The position numbers were made by a program, and so were the translations under genes. A DNA stretch of 11,355 bases, taken from assembly GCA_039715055.1 (NCBI GenBank), contig JBDLID010000101.1:1-11355 (forward strand), read 5' to 3'. The stretch's first letter is position 1. Every line of letters begins with the position of its first letter. Positions 1 through 5,907 of this stretch are shown here, piece after piece. Source of the DNA: JBDLID01 sp039715055. GTDB lineage: Bacteria; Desulfobacterota; Desulfobulbia; Desulfobulbales; Desulfocapsaceae. The notes under the pieces are model-generated. The model saw only the letters and a program-made list of their open reading frames with translations, searched no databases and was not told the DNA's origin.

Positions 1-197
1 CTGTAGACGGTATCAATGGCAATGGTCGGCAGCCTCTTTTGCAGTCTTTTGTGGACGCGCTCGGCAGAGGGATGATCCATTTCAGACAGCAATTCCTTAT
101 AAATCTCCAGCCGTTGATGGGTTAATTTCATCCCGGCATCATCACACAGTTGTTTGATGCGACTGAGATCCTGCTGATTAAATTCCTGGCTGTTCAT
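1..197 (-). CDS. Fur/PerR-family metalloregulator, N-terminal part (cut by window edge)
   Basis: The reverse strand encodes 65 residues from an ATG at 197 and runs off the left edge. It begins MNSQEFNQQDLSRIK and contains GMKLTHQRLEIYKELL, then HPSAERVHKRLQKRLPTIAI and DTVY. This pattern (T-x-Q-R, then H-P-A-E-x-V, then P-T-I-x-x-D-T-V-Y) is the N-terminal winged-helix DNA-binding domain of the Fur superfamily (Fur, PerR, Zur), which is usually 135-150 residues long. The C-terminal dimerisation and metal-binding half, which would separate PerR from Fur or Zur, lies outside the window. The DTVYRT-type recognition helix fits either Fur or PerR. A GAGGGG ribosome-binding site (208-213) lies 10 bases before the ATG. 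A strong promoter with a dyad over its -10 lies just upstream, consistent with autoregulation. The family call is confident; the metal or peroxide specificity is not known. Confidence 0.9.
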   Translation of the reverse strand, partial: MNSQEFNQQDLSRIKQLCDDAGMKLTHQRLEIYKELLSEMDHPSAERVHKRLQKRLPTIAIDTVY

Positions 198-219
198 CTG
201 TTACACGCCCCTCGTTAAG

Positions 220-243
220 ATTCATTCTTAATTGATAATAAAT
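220..243. promoter_or_regulatory. AT-rich dyad, candidate Fur/PerR operator
   Basis: The 24 bases at 220-243 form an imperfect palindrome centred between 231 and 232, with 9 of 12 positions pairing. The core contains TTGATAAT on the forward strand and TTATCAAT on the reverse. Its size, base composition and position over the -10 of a Fur-family gene fit an autoregulatory Fur or PerR box. Aligned to the E. coli Fur-box consensus by eye it matches about 11 of 19 bases, so the assignment is suggestive only. Confidence 0.45.
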
Positions 244-263
244 ACGAACCATGGTCCTGTCAA
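235..263 (-). promoter_or_regulatory. Sigma70-type promoter of the Fur/PerR-family gene
   Basis: On the reverse strand a perfect -35 TTGACA (258-263) is separated by exactly 17 bases from the -10 TATTAT (235-240), which matches 5 of 6 consensus bases. Transcription would start near 228, giving a leader of about 30 nt before the ATG at 197. This is the best promoter in the window. The -10 is embedded in the AT-rich dyad at 220-243, so a bound repressor would block RNA polymerase. Confidence 0.75.
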
Positions 264-374
264 GAAACACACTCAAATAGTTTTGCCAATATGAGCCGGA
301 GTGGTGGAATGTGAGAAAAGCGCCCTCACCTTGAGAGTCTTTTGTATGACAAGGCCAACCTCTCCCCTATTAAT

Positions 375-405
375 TTGACCGGAAAAAAACCGTTATCAAT
401 GATAA
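375..405 (+). promoter_or_regulatory. Candidate promoter with overlapping palindrome, upstream of the AAMDC-like gene
   Basis: TTGACC at 375-380 is a good -35. After 17 bases comes AATGAT (398-403), a -10 matching 4 of 6 bases. This -10 lies in a perfect palindrome, TTATC-AAT-GATAA (393-405). It shares the 8-mer TTATCAAT with the reverse strand of the dyad in front of the Fur/PerR-family gene. It would drive the rightward pair starting at 469. Apart from this dyad and the leftward promoter, nothing else was recognised between 198 and 468. Confidence 0.4.
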
Positions 406-468
406 AATAACCGCAGGATGGAATTATAAGGGCCAGGTGAACTGCCCGAAATTGCAGGGAGGCAGCAG

Positions 469-809
469 GTGATCGAAAAATACTCATTTGGCAGAATGGT
501 GATAGACGGTACACTCTACAGCAGCGATCTGACAATCATCAACGGGACTGTTCACCCCGACTGGTGGCGGAAAAACGGCCACCGGGTCTGTGTCGAAGAT
601 GTGGCCGGAATCCTTGCCGACACTCCTCAAATTCTAGTCATCGGCAGAGGCAGGCCCGGACTGATGAAGAGCGAGAAAGAGCTCGTGCCCGCCTGAAAAA
701 ACTCGGAGTCGAACTCATTGAGCAGCCAACGGCCAGTGCCCTTCAGACATTCAACCGGCTGACCGCTGAACGGAAACATATCGGTGCGGGTTTTCACCTG
801 ACCTGCTGA
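469..809 (+). pseudogene. AAMDC/Mth938-like (DUF498) protein, disrupted by a -1 frameshift
   Basis: A GTG at 469, preceded by GGGAGG (457-462), opens a frame reading IEKYSFGRMVIDG, DWWRKNGH, VEDV and ILVIGRGRPGLMK. This is the N-terminal two-thirds of the Mth938/AAMDC fold (MTH938-like, DUF498), a compact domain of about 110-120 residues. That frame stops at 694-696. The remainder, LKKLGVELIEQPTASALQTF and ending GAGFHLTC, continues in the frame one base back and stops at 807-809. Joining them with a -1 shift near 670-682, for example KSEKE followed by ARARLKKLG, restores about 113 residues. It also restores the usual spacing between the GRG motif and the LKKxG helix as I recall it for human AAMDC. 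This implies one missing base: a real mutation, a sequencing error, or less likely programmed frameshifting. The biochemical role of bacterial members is not established. The gene ends 19 bases before the YjbQ gene, so the two are probably co-transcribed. Confidence 0.85.
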
Positions 810-828
810 TCACAGGGAGCTTTTTGCA

Positions 829-1239
829 ATGCGGGAACTTATCGAAATATCAACAAAGAACCGTGAGGAACTGGTCGACATCACCTTGCAGGTAAAAAAA
901 GCGGTCAAGCGGTCAGGAGTGACCAATGGTGTGGTCTGCCTCTACGCACAGGGTGCGACGGCGGCGATCATGATCCAGGAGAACTGGGATGACTCCATCC
1001 GCCTCGATGTGGTGGACTGCATGCGGAAACTGGTCCCCCAGGGGGTATGGCTCCATGACAGGCAGGATGGCAACGGAGATGCCCACATTAAGGCCGGAAT
1101 CATCGGTCCATCAGAGGTCATCCCGATCATGGACGGTGAGGTGGGCTTGTCCACCTGGCAGAATATTTTTTTCTGCGACTTTGACGGTCCAAGGGAAAAG
1201 AGAACCATCGTTGTCACCATCATGAAGGATGCAGCCTGA
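829..1239 (+). CDS. YjbQ/UPF0047 family protein
   Basis: The 136-residue product matches the YjbQ/UPF0047 family (COG0432), small beta-rich proteins of about 130-140 residues. An E. coli member complements thiamine-phosphate synthase loss, which gave the annotation 'secondary thiamine-phosphate synthase', but the physiological role is unclear. Visible family signatures are AAIMIQENWDDSIRLD near residues 46-61, LHDRQDGNGDAHIKAGIIG near 79-97, VIPIMDGEVGLSTWQNIFF near 101-119, and DFDGPREKR near 121-129. The late His and Asn (H80, N86) and GNGDAH are kept. The usual 'HTT' before the first block reads QGAT instead, a variant I recall from delta-proteobacterial members. The ATG is preceded by AGGGAG at 813-818. 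It is probably in an operon with the disrupted upstream gene. No membrane segment or signal peptide is present, so it should be cytoplasmic. Confidence 0.9.
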   Translation: MRELIEISTKNREELVDITLQVKKAVKRSGVTNGVVCLYAQGATAAIMIQENWDDSIRLDVVDCMRKLVPQGVWLHDRQDGNGDAHIKAGIIGPSEVIPIMDGEVGLSTWQNIFFCDFDGPREKRTIVVTIMKDAA

Positions 1240-1325
1240 GTTATTTCTTCGAGCTCTATAGACCAGCAGGTCCATGCTGTTGTGTAAACAACCATTACAC
1301 CAGGGGCCAGAAATATTAGGTGGTG

Positions 1326-1339
1326 CGGAATTTATTCCG
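1326..1339. repeat. Short inverted repeat between convergent genes
   Basis: CGGAAT-TT-ATTCCG is a perfect 6-base inverted repeat. As RNA it would fold as a 5-bp stem CGGAA/TTCCG with a TTTA loop. A second small hairpin, GTTGT-GTAA-ACAAC, lies at 1279-1292. Both lie in the 201-bp gap between the rightward YjbQ gene and the leftward kinase gene, where terminators for both directions are expected. Neither is followed by a clear T-run on either strand, so they are weak terminator candidates. No gene was recognised between 1240 and 1440. Confidence 0.3.
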
Positions 1340-1440
1340 GATTTGGGCAGCAGGGAAAAACCGGCTGATTGAAATATAATTGATAATGAAATTAAAGAGT
1401 TGACTCTGCCTGAAGCAGGAGAGAAACGGCAGCCAGCCGC

Positions 1441-3786
1441 TCACTTGCTGATATCGAAAAGCACGTCGTTGACCTGTGACGGGGTAAAAGGCTTTGTCAG
1501 ATAAGCATCCATCCCCGCCGCCATGCACTCCTGTTCACATTCACCCATGGCATTGGCAGTCATGGCTATAATATGGATATGACCGCCCGCCAGCCGACGA
1601 CTGAGTTGAGCGCCCAATTCTCCATCCACCTCTTCCGGATTGATACCGCTCTCGGCAGCACGGATGACCCTGGTGGCTGTCAATCCGTCCATGACCGGCA
1701 TCTGGACATCCATTAACACCGCATCGAAATCATATTTCACCAGGTGTTCCATTGCACTCAAACCATTGTGTGCTTCAAAAACCTGATGATTCCCCTTTTC
1801 CAGAACCATCCTTGCCAAAATCCGATTTGGTTCATTATCCTCAACAAGGAGCAGGGACATGGACGGGATCGATGAAGATTGGTCAGCTGCTGTCTGTTTT
1901 CTTTTTTCAGGCAACTCATCACTGCTGCAAGGTGTAAAATCAAGGGTGAATTTGAAGCTGCTGCCGCTGCCGGGACTGGAGACCACCTCAATATCTCCTC
2001 CCATGAGCCGGCACAACTGCCTGCAGATGGCCAGTCCAAGCCCGGTACCACCGTACTTCTTACTTGTATTGCCATATTCCTGGGCAAATGTTCCAAAGAT
2101 GTGTTCCACCTTTTCAGGCGCAATTCCTATGCCGGTATCCTTCACCTCAAATTGAACAGGCATCAACTCATCATCAGAACGGAGCAGCTTCACAGAGAGC
2201 TCTATCCTCCCCTGTTCTGTAAATTTGACACTGTTGCTGAGCAGATTGAGGAGGATCTGCTTGAGCCTCAGTGAGTCTCCGATGACAAGCTGCGGAACAT
2301 CCGGATCGATGGTGCTTTTCAGTTCTACAGCCTTATCCTTGTCTTCGAGGAGGACCTGCACCGTCTTGAGGCTGGACTCCACACTCTCCAGAAGGTCAAA
2401 GGGGCTTTTCTCAATTTTAAGCTGACCAGCCTCAATTTTCGAAAAATCAAGAATGTCATTGATCAGCGCCAGAAGATTATCTGCTGACCAGGAGATCATC
2501 TCCAGGTGGGATCGTGTGTCCGGGTCAAGCTGCTCGTCCAGGGCCAGGTGGGTTCTGCCGATGATGGAGTTCATGGGAGTGCGGATTTCATGGCTCATGT
2601 TGGCCAGAAAAGAACTCTTGGCCCTGGTTGCCGCCATGGCCTGCTCCTTGGCAATGCGCAAGTCATGGGTCCTCTCTTCCACCCGCGTTTCCAGCTCTCT
2701 ATTTTTCAAATGGATGTTGTTGATCAGCTTGTTGAAATACTTCGCAAGCAGTGCGACCTCCCCTCCGCCCCTGATCTGCAGAGGGTGCTGAACCTGCTCC
2801 TTGCGGTTTTTAGTGGTAAACAGAAACAGTTGCTGGAGTGGAGAAAGCAGTCGCTTGGAAAAATATATGGAGAGCGTGGTGTAGACCAGAAACAACCCGA
2901 TAAAGAGCATCGTGAAATTCCACAACAGCTTATTTTTGATCTTGTTGAGTTTTTCAGTGGGAATGGTAAACAGGATAGACCCCTCCTGGGTGGGCTCCAT
3001 CAGGTCCAGCCGTTTGGCAAAGGCAAAATAGGACTTGTTGTTGAACGAAATCTTGGCAGAGGAACGAGGATCTTCCAACAGCATCTGATAATTAACCCAG
3101 GCCATCGGAATATTTCTCAATAACGGCCCTTCACGCTTGAAGGTGGATGCAATGATTGCCCTGCGCCTCACCATGGTCAGGCCTATCTCAGCGTTTCTAC
3201 TGATATTTTCAATCAACTGCTCGTTAATTGCATAACCCACCAGCACAACGGCCTGCGGGGAGGATCGGCCGGATTCCGTTTTTTCACCAGGCTGCCGGCC
3301 TGACGAATAAATAATGAGATTGCCCAGTTCCTGGACAATGGCGGTCCCGTCTCTGTCTTCCAGGATAGCCTCACGGACTATGCGATGAGATATGCGCGAC
3401 TTACCAAGCTGGCCAGGATCTTCGGAGTGGTAAATGACACGCCCCCTGGAATCGAGGAGAACAACGATGTCGGCACTTGCTTCTGCAACCAGTTTTGACA
3501 TTCGCTCTTTTATAGCAGGACCATTCTCCAGCCTTATGGCATTACTCATTACAGGGTCAAGGAGAAAATGGTCGGACCACAGTGCGGCCATCTGACCGAC
3601 CTGAACAAAGGCGTTTTCCGCCATATTTCCGGCAAGCTGAAACTGCCGTGTCAATGTTTCATGAAAGTTCTGCTCAATGGTAATTCTGGCAGTAACAAGA
3701 CCGATCAGCGAACCAGCAAGCAACAACAGGGAAAAAACCGCGGCAATACGGAAGCCAAGTCGTTTATAAAACGGAATCCGTATCAT
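1441..3786 (-). CDS. Membrane hybrid sensor histidine kinase with C-terminal receiver domain
   Basis: This 781-residue protein should sense an extracytoplasmic signal and autophosphorylate. TM1 is at about residues 13-34. An extracytoplasmic region (about 35-285) contains DIVVLLDSRGRVIYHSEDP (106-124), resembling a Cache domain. TM2 is at about 288-309, followed by a HAMP-like linker (about 310-362) and a coiled coil. The HisKA domain has SHEIRTP with H399 as phosphoacceptor. The ATPase domain carries the N box (around N518), DTGIGI (550-555) and GGTGLGLAI (579-587). The receiver (about 643-781) has E649/D650, phosphoacceptor D693 in LMDVQMP, T743 and K765. There is no HPt domain and no DNA-binding output, so an unlinked phosphotransfer partner or regulator is needed. 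The receiver carries about 20 extra residues (about 712-735) before the IIAMTAN strand. The ATG overlaps the cytochrome stop codon in ATGA (3783-3786), and AAAGG/GGCGGG precedes it. The class is certain; the signal is unknown. Confidence 0.95.
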   Translation of the reverse strand: MIRIPFYKRLGFRIAAVFSLLLLAGSLIGLVTARITIEQNFHETLTRQFQLAGNMAENAFVQVGQMAALWSDHFLLDPVMSNAIRLENGPAIKERMSKLVAEASADIVVLLDSRGRVIYHSEDPGQLGKSRISHRIVREAILEDRDGTAIVQELGNLIIYSSGRQPGEKTESGRSSPQAVVLVGYAINEQLIENISRNAEIGLTMVRRRAIIASTFKREGPLLRNIPMAWVNYQMLLEDPRSSAKISFNNKSYFAFAKRLDLMEPTQEGSILFTIPTEKLNKIKNKLLWNFTMLFIGLFLVYTTLSIYFSKRLLSPLQQLFLFTTKNRKEQVQHPLQIRGGGEVALLAKYFNKLINNIHLKNRELETRVEERTHDLRIAKEQAMAATRAKSSFLANMSHEIRTPMNSIIGRTHLALDEQLDPDTRSHLEMISWSADNLLALINDILDFSKIEAGQLKIEKSPFDLLESVESSLKTVQVLLEDKDKAVELKSTIDPDVPQLVIGDSLRLKQILLNLLSNSVKFTEQGRIELSVKLLRSDDELMPVQFEVKDTGIGIAPEKVEHIFGTFAQEYGNTSKKYGGTGLGLAICRQLCRLMGGDIEVVSSPGSGSSFKFTLDFTPCSSDELPEKRKQTAADQSSSIPSMSLLLVEDNEPNRILARMVLEKGNHQVFEAHNGLSAMEHLVKYDFDAVLMDVQMPVMDGLTATRVIRAAESGINPEEVDGELGAQLSRRLAGGHIHIIAMTANAMGECEQECMAAGMDAYLTKPFTPSQVNDVLFDISK

Positions 3787-5165
3787 TTCACCCGCCTTTG
3801 CTCTCTTTCTTTTAAAAGAAAATCATCATAGGCCTTTATGGCCCACTCAACAGTTTTGTCAGCATGGCACCCTCCGTTTTGACAGGAGTTGGGCATATCA
3901 CTGCCTTTTGTCGCTGCAGGGGGAACAATCTGAAAGGCGTGACTGCGTAGGCTGAAGAAACCGCCGGTCCTGACGATACGCGGCATGTGACAATCAGCAC
4001 ACCCTGCCCGCTCAGTGGCGCAGGGATGGAGGTGGATCCACTCTTCATGGGGTGAGTCCTGTTCATTATGGCATCCGTTGCAGACCGTCCTGCCGTCCTT
4101 AAAACCGGGCTGCTGGCTGTCGTGTCCATGGGGTTCATGACAGGCGACACAGGTCACACCGAAGCGGGCGGAATAAAGATCAGGCTGGTCTTCTTCGCTG
4201 GAGTGCCGGTAGTCGGTTGAGTGGCAGAAGAGACATTCATCACTCAGTTCACCGCGTTTCCGCTCTGCATCGGCATGGCTCTCCAGAAGATCGGTCAAGG
4301 AATTGGCATGTGCTGAGCGACTCCAGTCGCTGAACTCCTGGTGTCGGTTTTTGGCAAGGCCGCTGCCCCACCAGTGATTTTTTTTCTTATCGGTGGCCGG
4401 AGTCGATGGTGTAAAATCAGTGGAGGCAAGGTCATCGCCCGGCTTAAAACCGGCCGGAAAGTTAAACTGGACCCCTTTGACAATATCACCCGTTGAGGTG
4501 GTACCACGATTGTGGCATTGGGCACAGATTGTCGGGGAAACACTGCTGATGATGAAACGGCCTTCTCTTTTTTCATTGCCGCTGTCACCACTGTGGCAGA
4601 AGGTACATATTTTCCTGTGGGCTTTTGACTCATGCTGGACATGGCGACTGCCCGGTCCGTGACACGCCTCGCAGCCGATACCAAACTCAGAAAACTCCAT
4701 GGTGTTCGGGTCAAAACCGGTGGTGTGGCAGCCGTTGCACTTGCTGGACATTGGGGTCTCCCGCCAATCGTCAACCTTATACGGCACCCACCGTTTTTCG
4801 ATCACATACCACTTTGCCGGCAAGATATAATATTCGCCATCAATGATGTGGGCATAAACCTGTTCCCATCTGGAGCCCAAAACAAACTCAATTTCTTCCT
4901 TTGTAAAGGTGACAGCAGGGTCATTACTTTCAAAATCGCCGAGGATTTTGGCGTCAGGTGAACTGACAGGCAGGAACATATAAGGGTGAAGGGAGTTTTC
5001 GCGCCAGGAATTGTAGTGCGAGGTATGGCACGCCTGACATTTGTTCGAAGTGACATAGACCGCCTCCATGTTAACATCGCGGTGCAAATAGAGAAGACTC
5101 AACAGGAGGACGGTCAAAAAGCCAAGAAAGAGATAAAAACATGATTTGAAGTTAAACCGGATCAT
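3783..5165 (-). CDS. Membrane-anchored deca-heme cytochrome c, cytochrome c554-like
   Basis: The 460-residue protein (from the ATG at 5165) has an N-terminal hydrophobic segment at about residues 7-27, acting as signal peptide or anchor, then an extracytoplasmic multiheme domain. Nine CxxCH heme motifs begin at C43, C143, C165, C187, C214, C311, C339, C362 and C389. A tenth motif, CQNGGCH at C428, is CX4CH. The opening NKCQACHTSHYNSWRENSLH and the GCEACHGPGSRH block resemble the cytochrome c554/c-prime-like (PF13435-type) proteins of Desulfobacterota. It probably carries electrons at the membrane or periplasm; donor and acceptor cannot be read from sequence. A TTG at 5174 is also in frame, but AAGG (5175-5178) lies 9 bases before the ATG and directly abuts the TTG, so the ATG is preferred. 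The gene overlaps the kinase start by 4 bases, so the two are translationally coupled. Confidence 0.93.
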   Translation of the reverse strand: MIRFNFKSCFYLFLGFLTVLLLSLLYLHRDVNMEAVYVTSNKCQACHTSHYNSWRENSLHPYMFLPVSSPDAKILGDFESNDPAVTFTKEEIEFVLGSRWEQVYAHIIDGEYYILPAKWYVIEKRWVPYKVDDWRETPMSSKCNGCHTTGFDPNTMEFSEFGIGCEACHGPGSRHVQHESKAHRKICTFCHSGDSGNEKREGRFIISSVSPTICAQCHNRGTTSTGDIVKGVQFNFPAGFKPGDDLASTDFTPSTPATDKKKNHWWGSGLAKNRHQEFSDWSRSAHANSLTDLLESHADAERKRGELSDECLFCHSTDYRHSSEEDQPDLYSARFGVTCVACHEPHGHDSQQPGFKDGRTVCNGCHNEQDSPHEEWIHLHPCATERAGCADCHMPRIVRTGGFFSLRSHAFQIVPPAATKGSDMPNSCQNGGCHADKTVEWAIKAYDDFLLKEREQRRVK

Positions 5166-5203
5166 GACATTCAACCTTGGCGTTAAGTGGCTACTTTCTT
5201 TCT

Positions 5204-5236
5204 AATAACGATAATCAAAAAGGAATACTACTGCAA
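5204..5236 (-). promoter_or_regulatory. Candidate promoter with Fur-box-like sequence, upstream of the cytochrome-kinase operon
   Basis: On the reverse strand TTGCAG (5231-5236) and TATCGT (5208-5213) are separated by 17 bases. Both are weak matches, 3 of 6 and 4 of 6. Over the -10, the forward strand from 5204 to 5222 reads AATAACGATAATCAAAAAG. By eye it matches 13 of 19 bases of the E. coli Fur-box consensus, including an uninterrupted GATAATCA. Iron-responsive control of a ten-heme protein would make sense, but the assignment rests on the match alone. Confidence 0.35.
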
Positions 5237-5582
5237 GACTATCTTTTCACTGTGACATAGCGGATAAATCTTTGCCTGACTATAAACATCAACGACGGCA
5301 AGCAGCCAACCTATCCACTTCTGCACTATAATGTCTGCCCCAATAAAAACTGCAATCTTCTCAGGCGCTGCTGCCGGGTCAAGAGAGACTGTTCAGGGGA
5401 TGGCAGAGCTATCGTCGTTGACATTTTCGCAGCCCTTAGAGTCCGGGAATAACCTTGCGACTGTCCGGCAAAAAAATAACAGGAATTACCACCTCTGCTT
5501 CCCGGATACTTCGAGAGAAAGGTCCAGACATTTCAGTTAATGTGAGGGGGGGGGTAACCAGTGACTCAGTCAGCTGGAATTT
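5237..5582. other. Gene-free intergenic stretch
   Basis: About 345 bases between the cytochrome promoter region and the long hairpin show no reading frame with recognisable motifs, a good ribosome-binding site or believable composition on either strand. A TATAAT hexamer at 5327-5332 has no matching -35. With the nine-G tract at 5546-5554 and the truncated phosphatase beyond the hairpin, the stretch may be debris from a past rearrangement; that is inference. Confidence 0.5.
5546..5554 (+). repeat. Nine-G homopolymer tract
   Basis: A run of nine G residues, unique in the window, lies 28 bases before the long hairpin. Such tracts are prone to slippage in replication and to miscalling in sequencing. 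It is not inside a recognisable gene, so a phase-variation role is not supported by a visible coding target. Confidence 0.8.
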
Positions 5583-5653
5583 AAAGTTAGATGGATACCT
5601 TGAAAAATTACCTTTTCAAGGTATCCATCTAACTTTTACAGGGTTAGTGACTC
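5560..5653 (+). repeat. AGTGACTC direct repeats flanking the hairpin
   Basis: The 8-mer AGTGACTC occurs at 5560-5567 and again at 5646-5653, in the same orientation on either side of the 54-base hairpin. Gaps to the hairpin arms are 15 and 9 bases, so the spacing is not symmetric. The right copy covers the last codons and stop of the phosphatase remnant. This could be a target-site duplication around a small inserted element, or chance. Confidence 0.4.
5583..5636. repeat. Perfect 24-bp inverted repeat forming a long hairpin
   Basis: Arms 5583-5606 and 5613-5636 are exact reverse complements over 24 bases, with a 6-base ATTACC loop. The outer ends read AAAGTTAGATGG and CCATCTAACTTT. It begins 7 bases beyond the stop codon of the phosphatase remnant in the leftward direction, so it may act as a 3'-end stabiliser or terminator. 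It is far longer than a usual terminator and lacks a clean U-run: the leftward transcript continues TTTAAATTCC and the rightward one TTTTACAGGG. A smaller hairpin inside it, TACCTT-TTC-AAGGTA (5609-5623), could form as an alternative fold. A compact mobile or palindromic element is another possibility. Confidence 0.9.
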
Positions 5654-5883
5654 TCTGATATTTTTACATCCAGGTTTTCGACCAGCTGGACCAGTCCCGG
5701 AAATATTTTTTCATGGTACCCATAGCCACCGTTAATCATTTCATCGAGGGCTTCAGATTTAGACCAGTTGTTGAAAATGATCCGGTAGGCGGCGATGGTG
5801 ACACCGGTTCTGTCCGAACCGTACCAGCAGTGGACAAGAATTGATCCTTTACGGCTGCTGATCAAACGCAGAGACTCGATGAA
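5644..5883 (-). pseudogene. C-terminal remnant of a dual-specificity/tyrosine-type protein phosphatase
   Basis: The open frame reads ESLRLISSRKGSILVHCWYG and then SDRTGVTIAAYRI, ending VENLDVKISESH with a TAA at 5644-5646. The block HCWYGSDRTG is the C-x5-R P-loop (HCxxGxxRTG) of cysteine-based protein phosphatases, with catalytic Cys and Arg intact. The following WSKSEALDEMINGGYGYHE helix and NLDV end match small bacterial DSP-like phosphatases of roughly 150-190 residues. The N-terminal half, with the YRxxQP and general-acid regions, is absent: an in-frame TAA at 5884-5886 precedes the fragment, and the next gene ends at 5908. The only in-frame start is a TTG at 5863-5865, which would leave about 73 residues, too short for the fold. 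It is probably a deletion relic, although short expressed forms cannot be excluded. Confidence 0.8.
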
Positions 5884-5907
5884 TTATCACCGTCTCAGGC
5901 AGCTTCC

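Noticed and set aside
696..702. Programmed -1 frameshift at A AAA AAC in the AAMDC-like gene
   Set aside because: The heptamer is beyond the TGA of the frame that would need to use it, so slippage there would first require stop-codon readthrough; a missing base upstream explains the data more simply.
2506..3123. Rightward open frame of about 205 codons inside the kinase gene
   Set aside because: The leftward frame has complete HAMP, HisKA and ATPase motifs; this one has low-complexity, motif-free sequence.
5166..5174. TTG start of the cytochrome at 5174
   Set aside because: The AAGG ribosome-binding site directly abuts the TTG, whereas the ATG at 5165 has a workable 9-base spacing and begins just before the hydrophobic segment.
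5327..5332. Perfect TATAAT as a rightward promoter
   Set aside because: There is no -35 at the right distance, no extended -10, and no rightward gene follows.
5583..5636. Integron attC site
   Set aside because: GTTAGAT and ATCTAAC resemble attC core heptamers but lie in the wrong order for an attC (RYYYAAC should come first), and the stem is perfect, without the extrahelical bases attC needs. No integrase is visible.
5455..5658. Rightward open frame running through the long hairpin
   Set aside because: It would translate both arms of a perfect inverted repeat and a poly-G tract; no motif or good start site is present.
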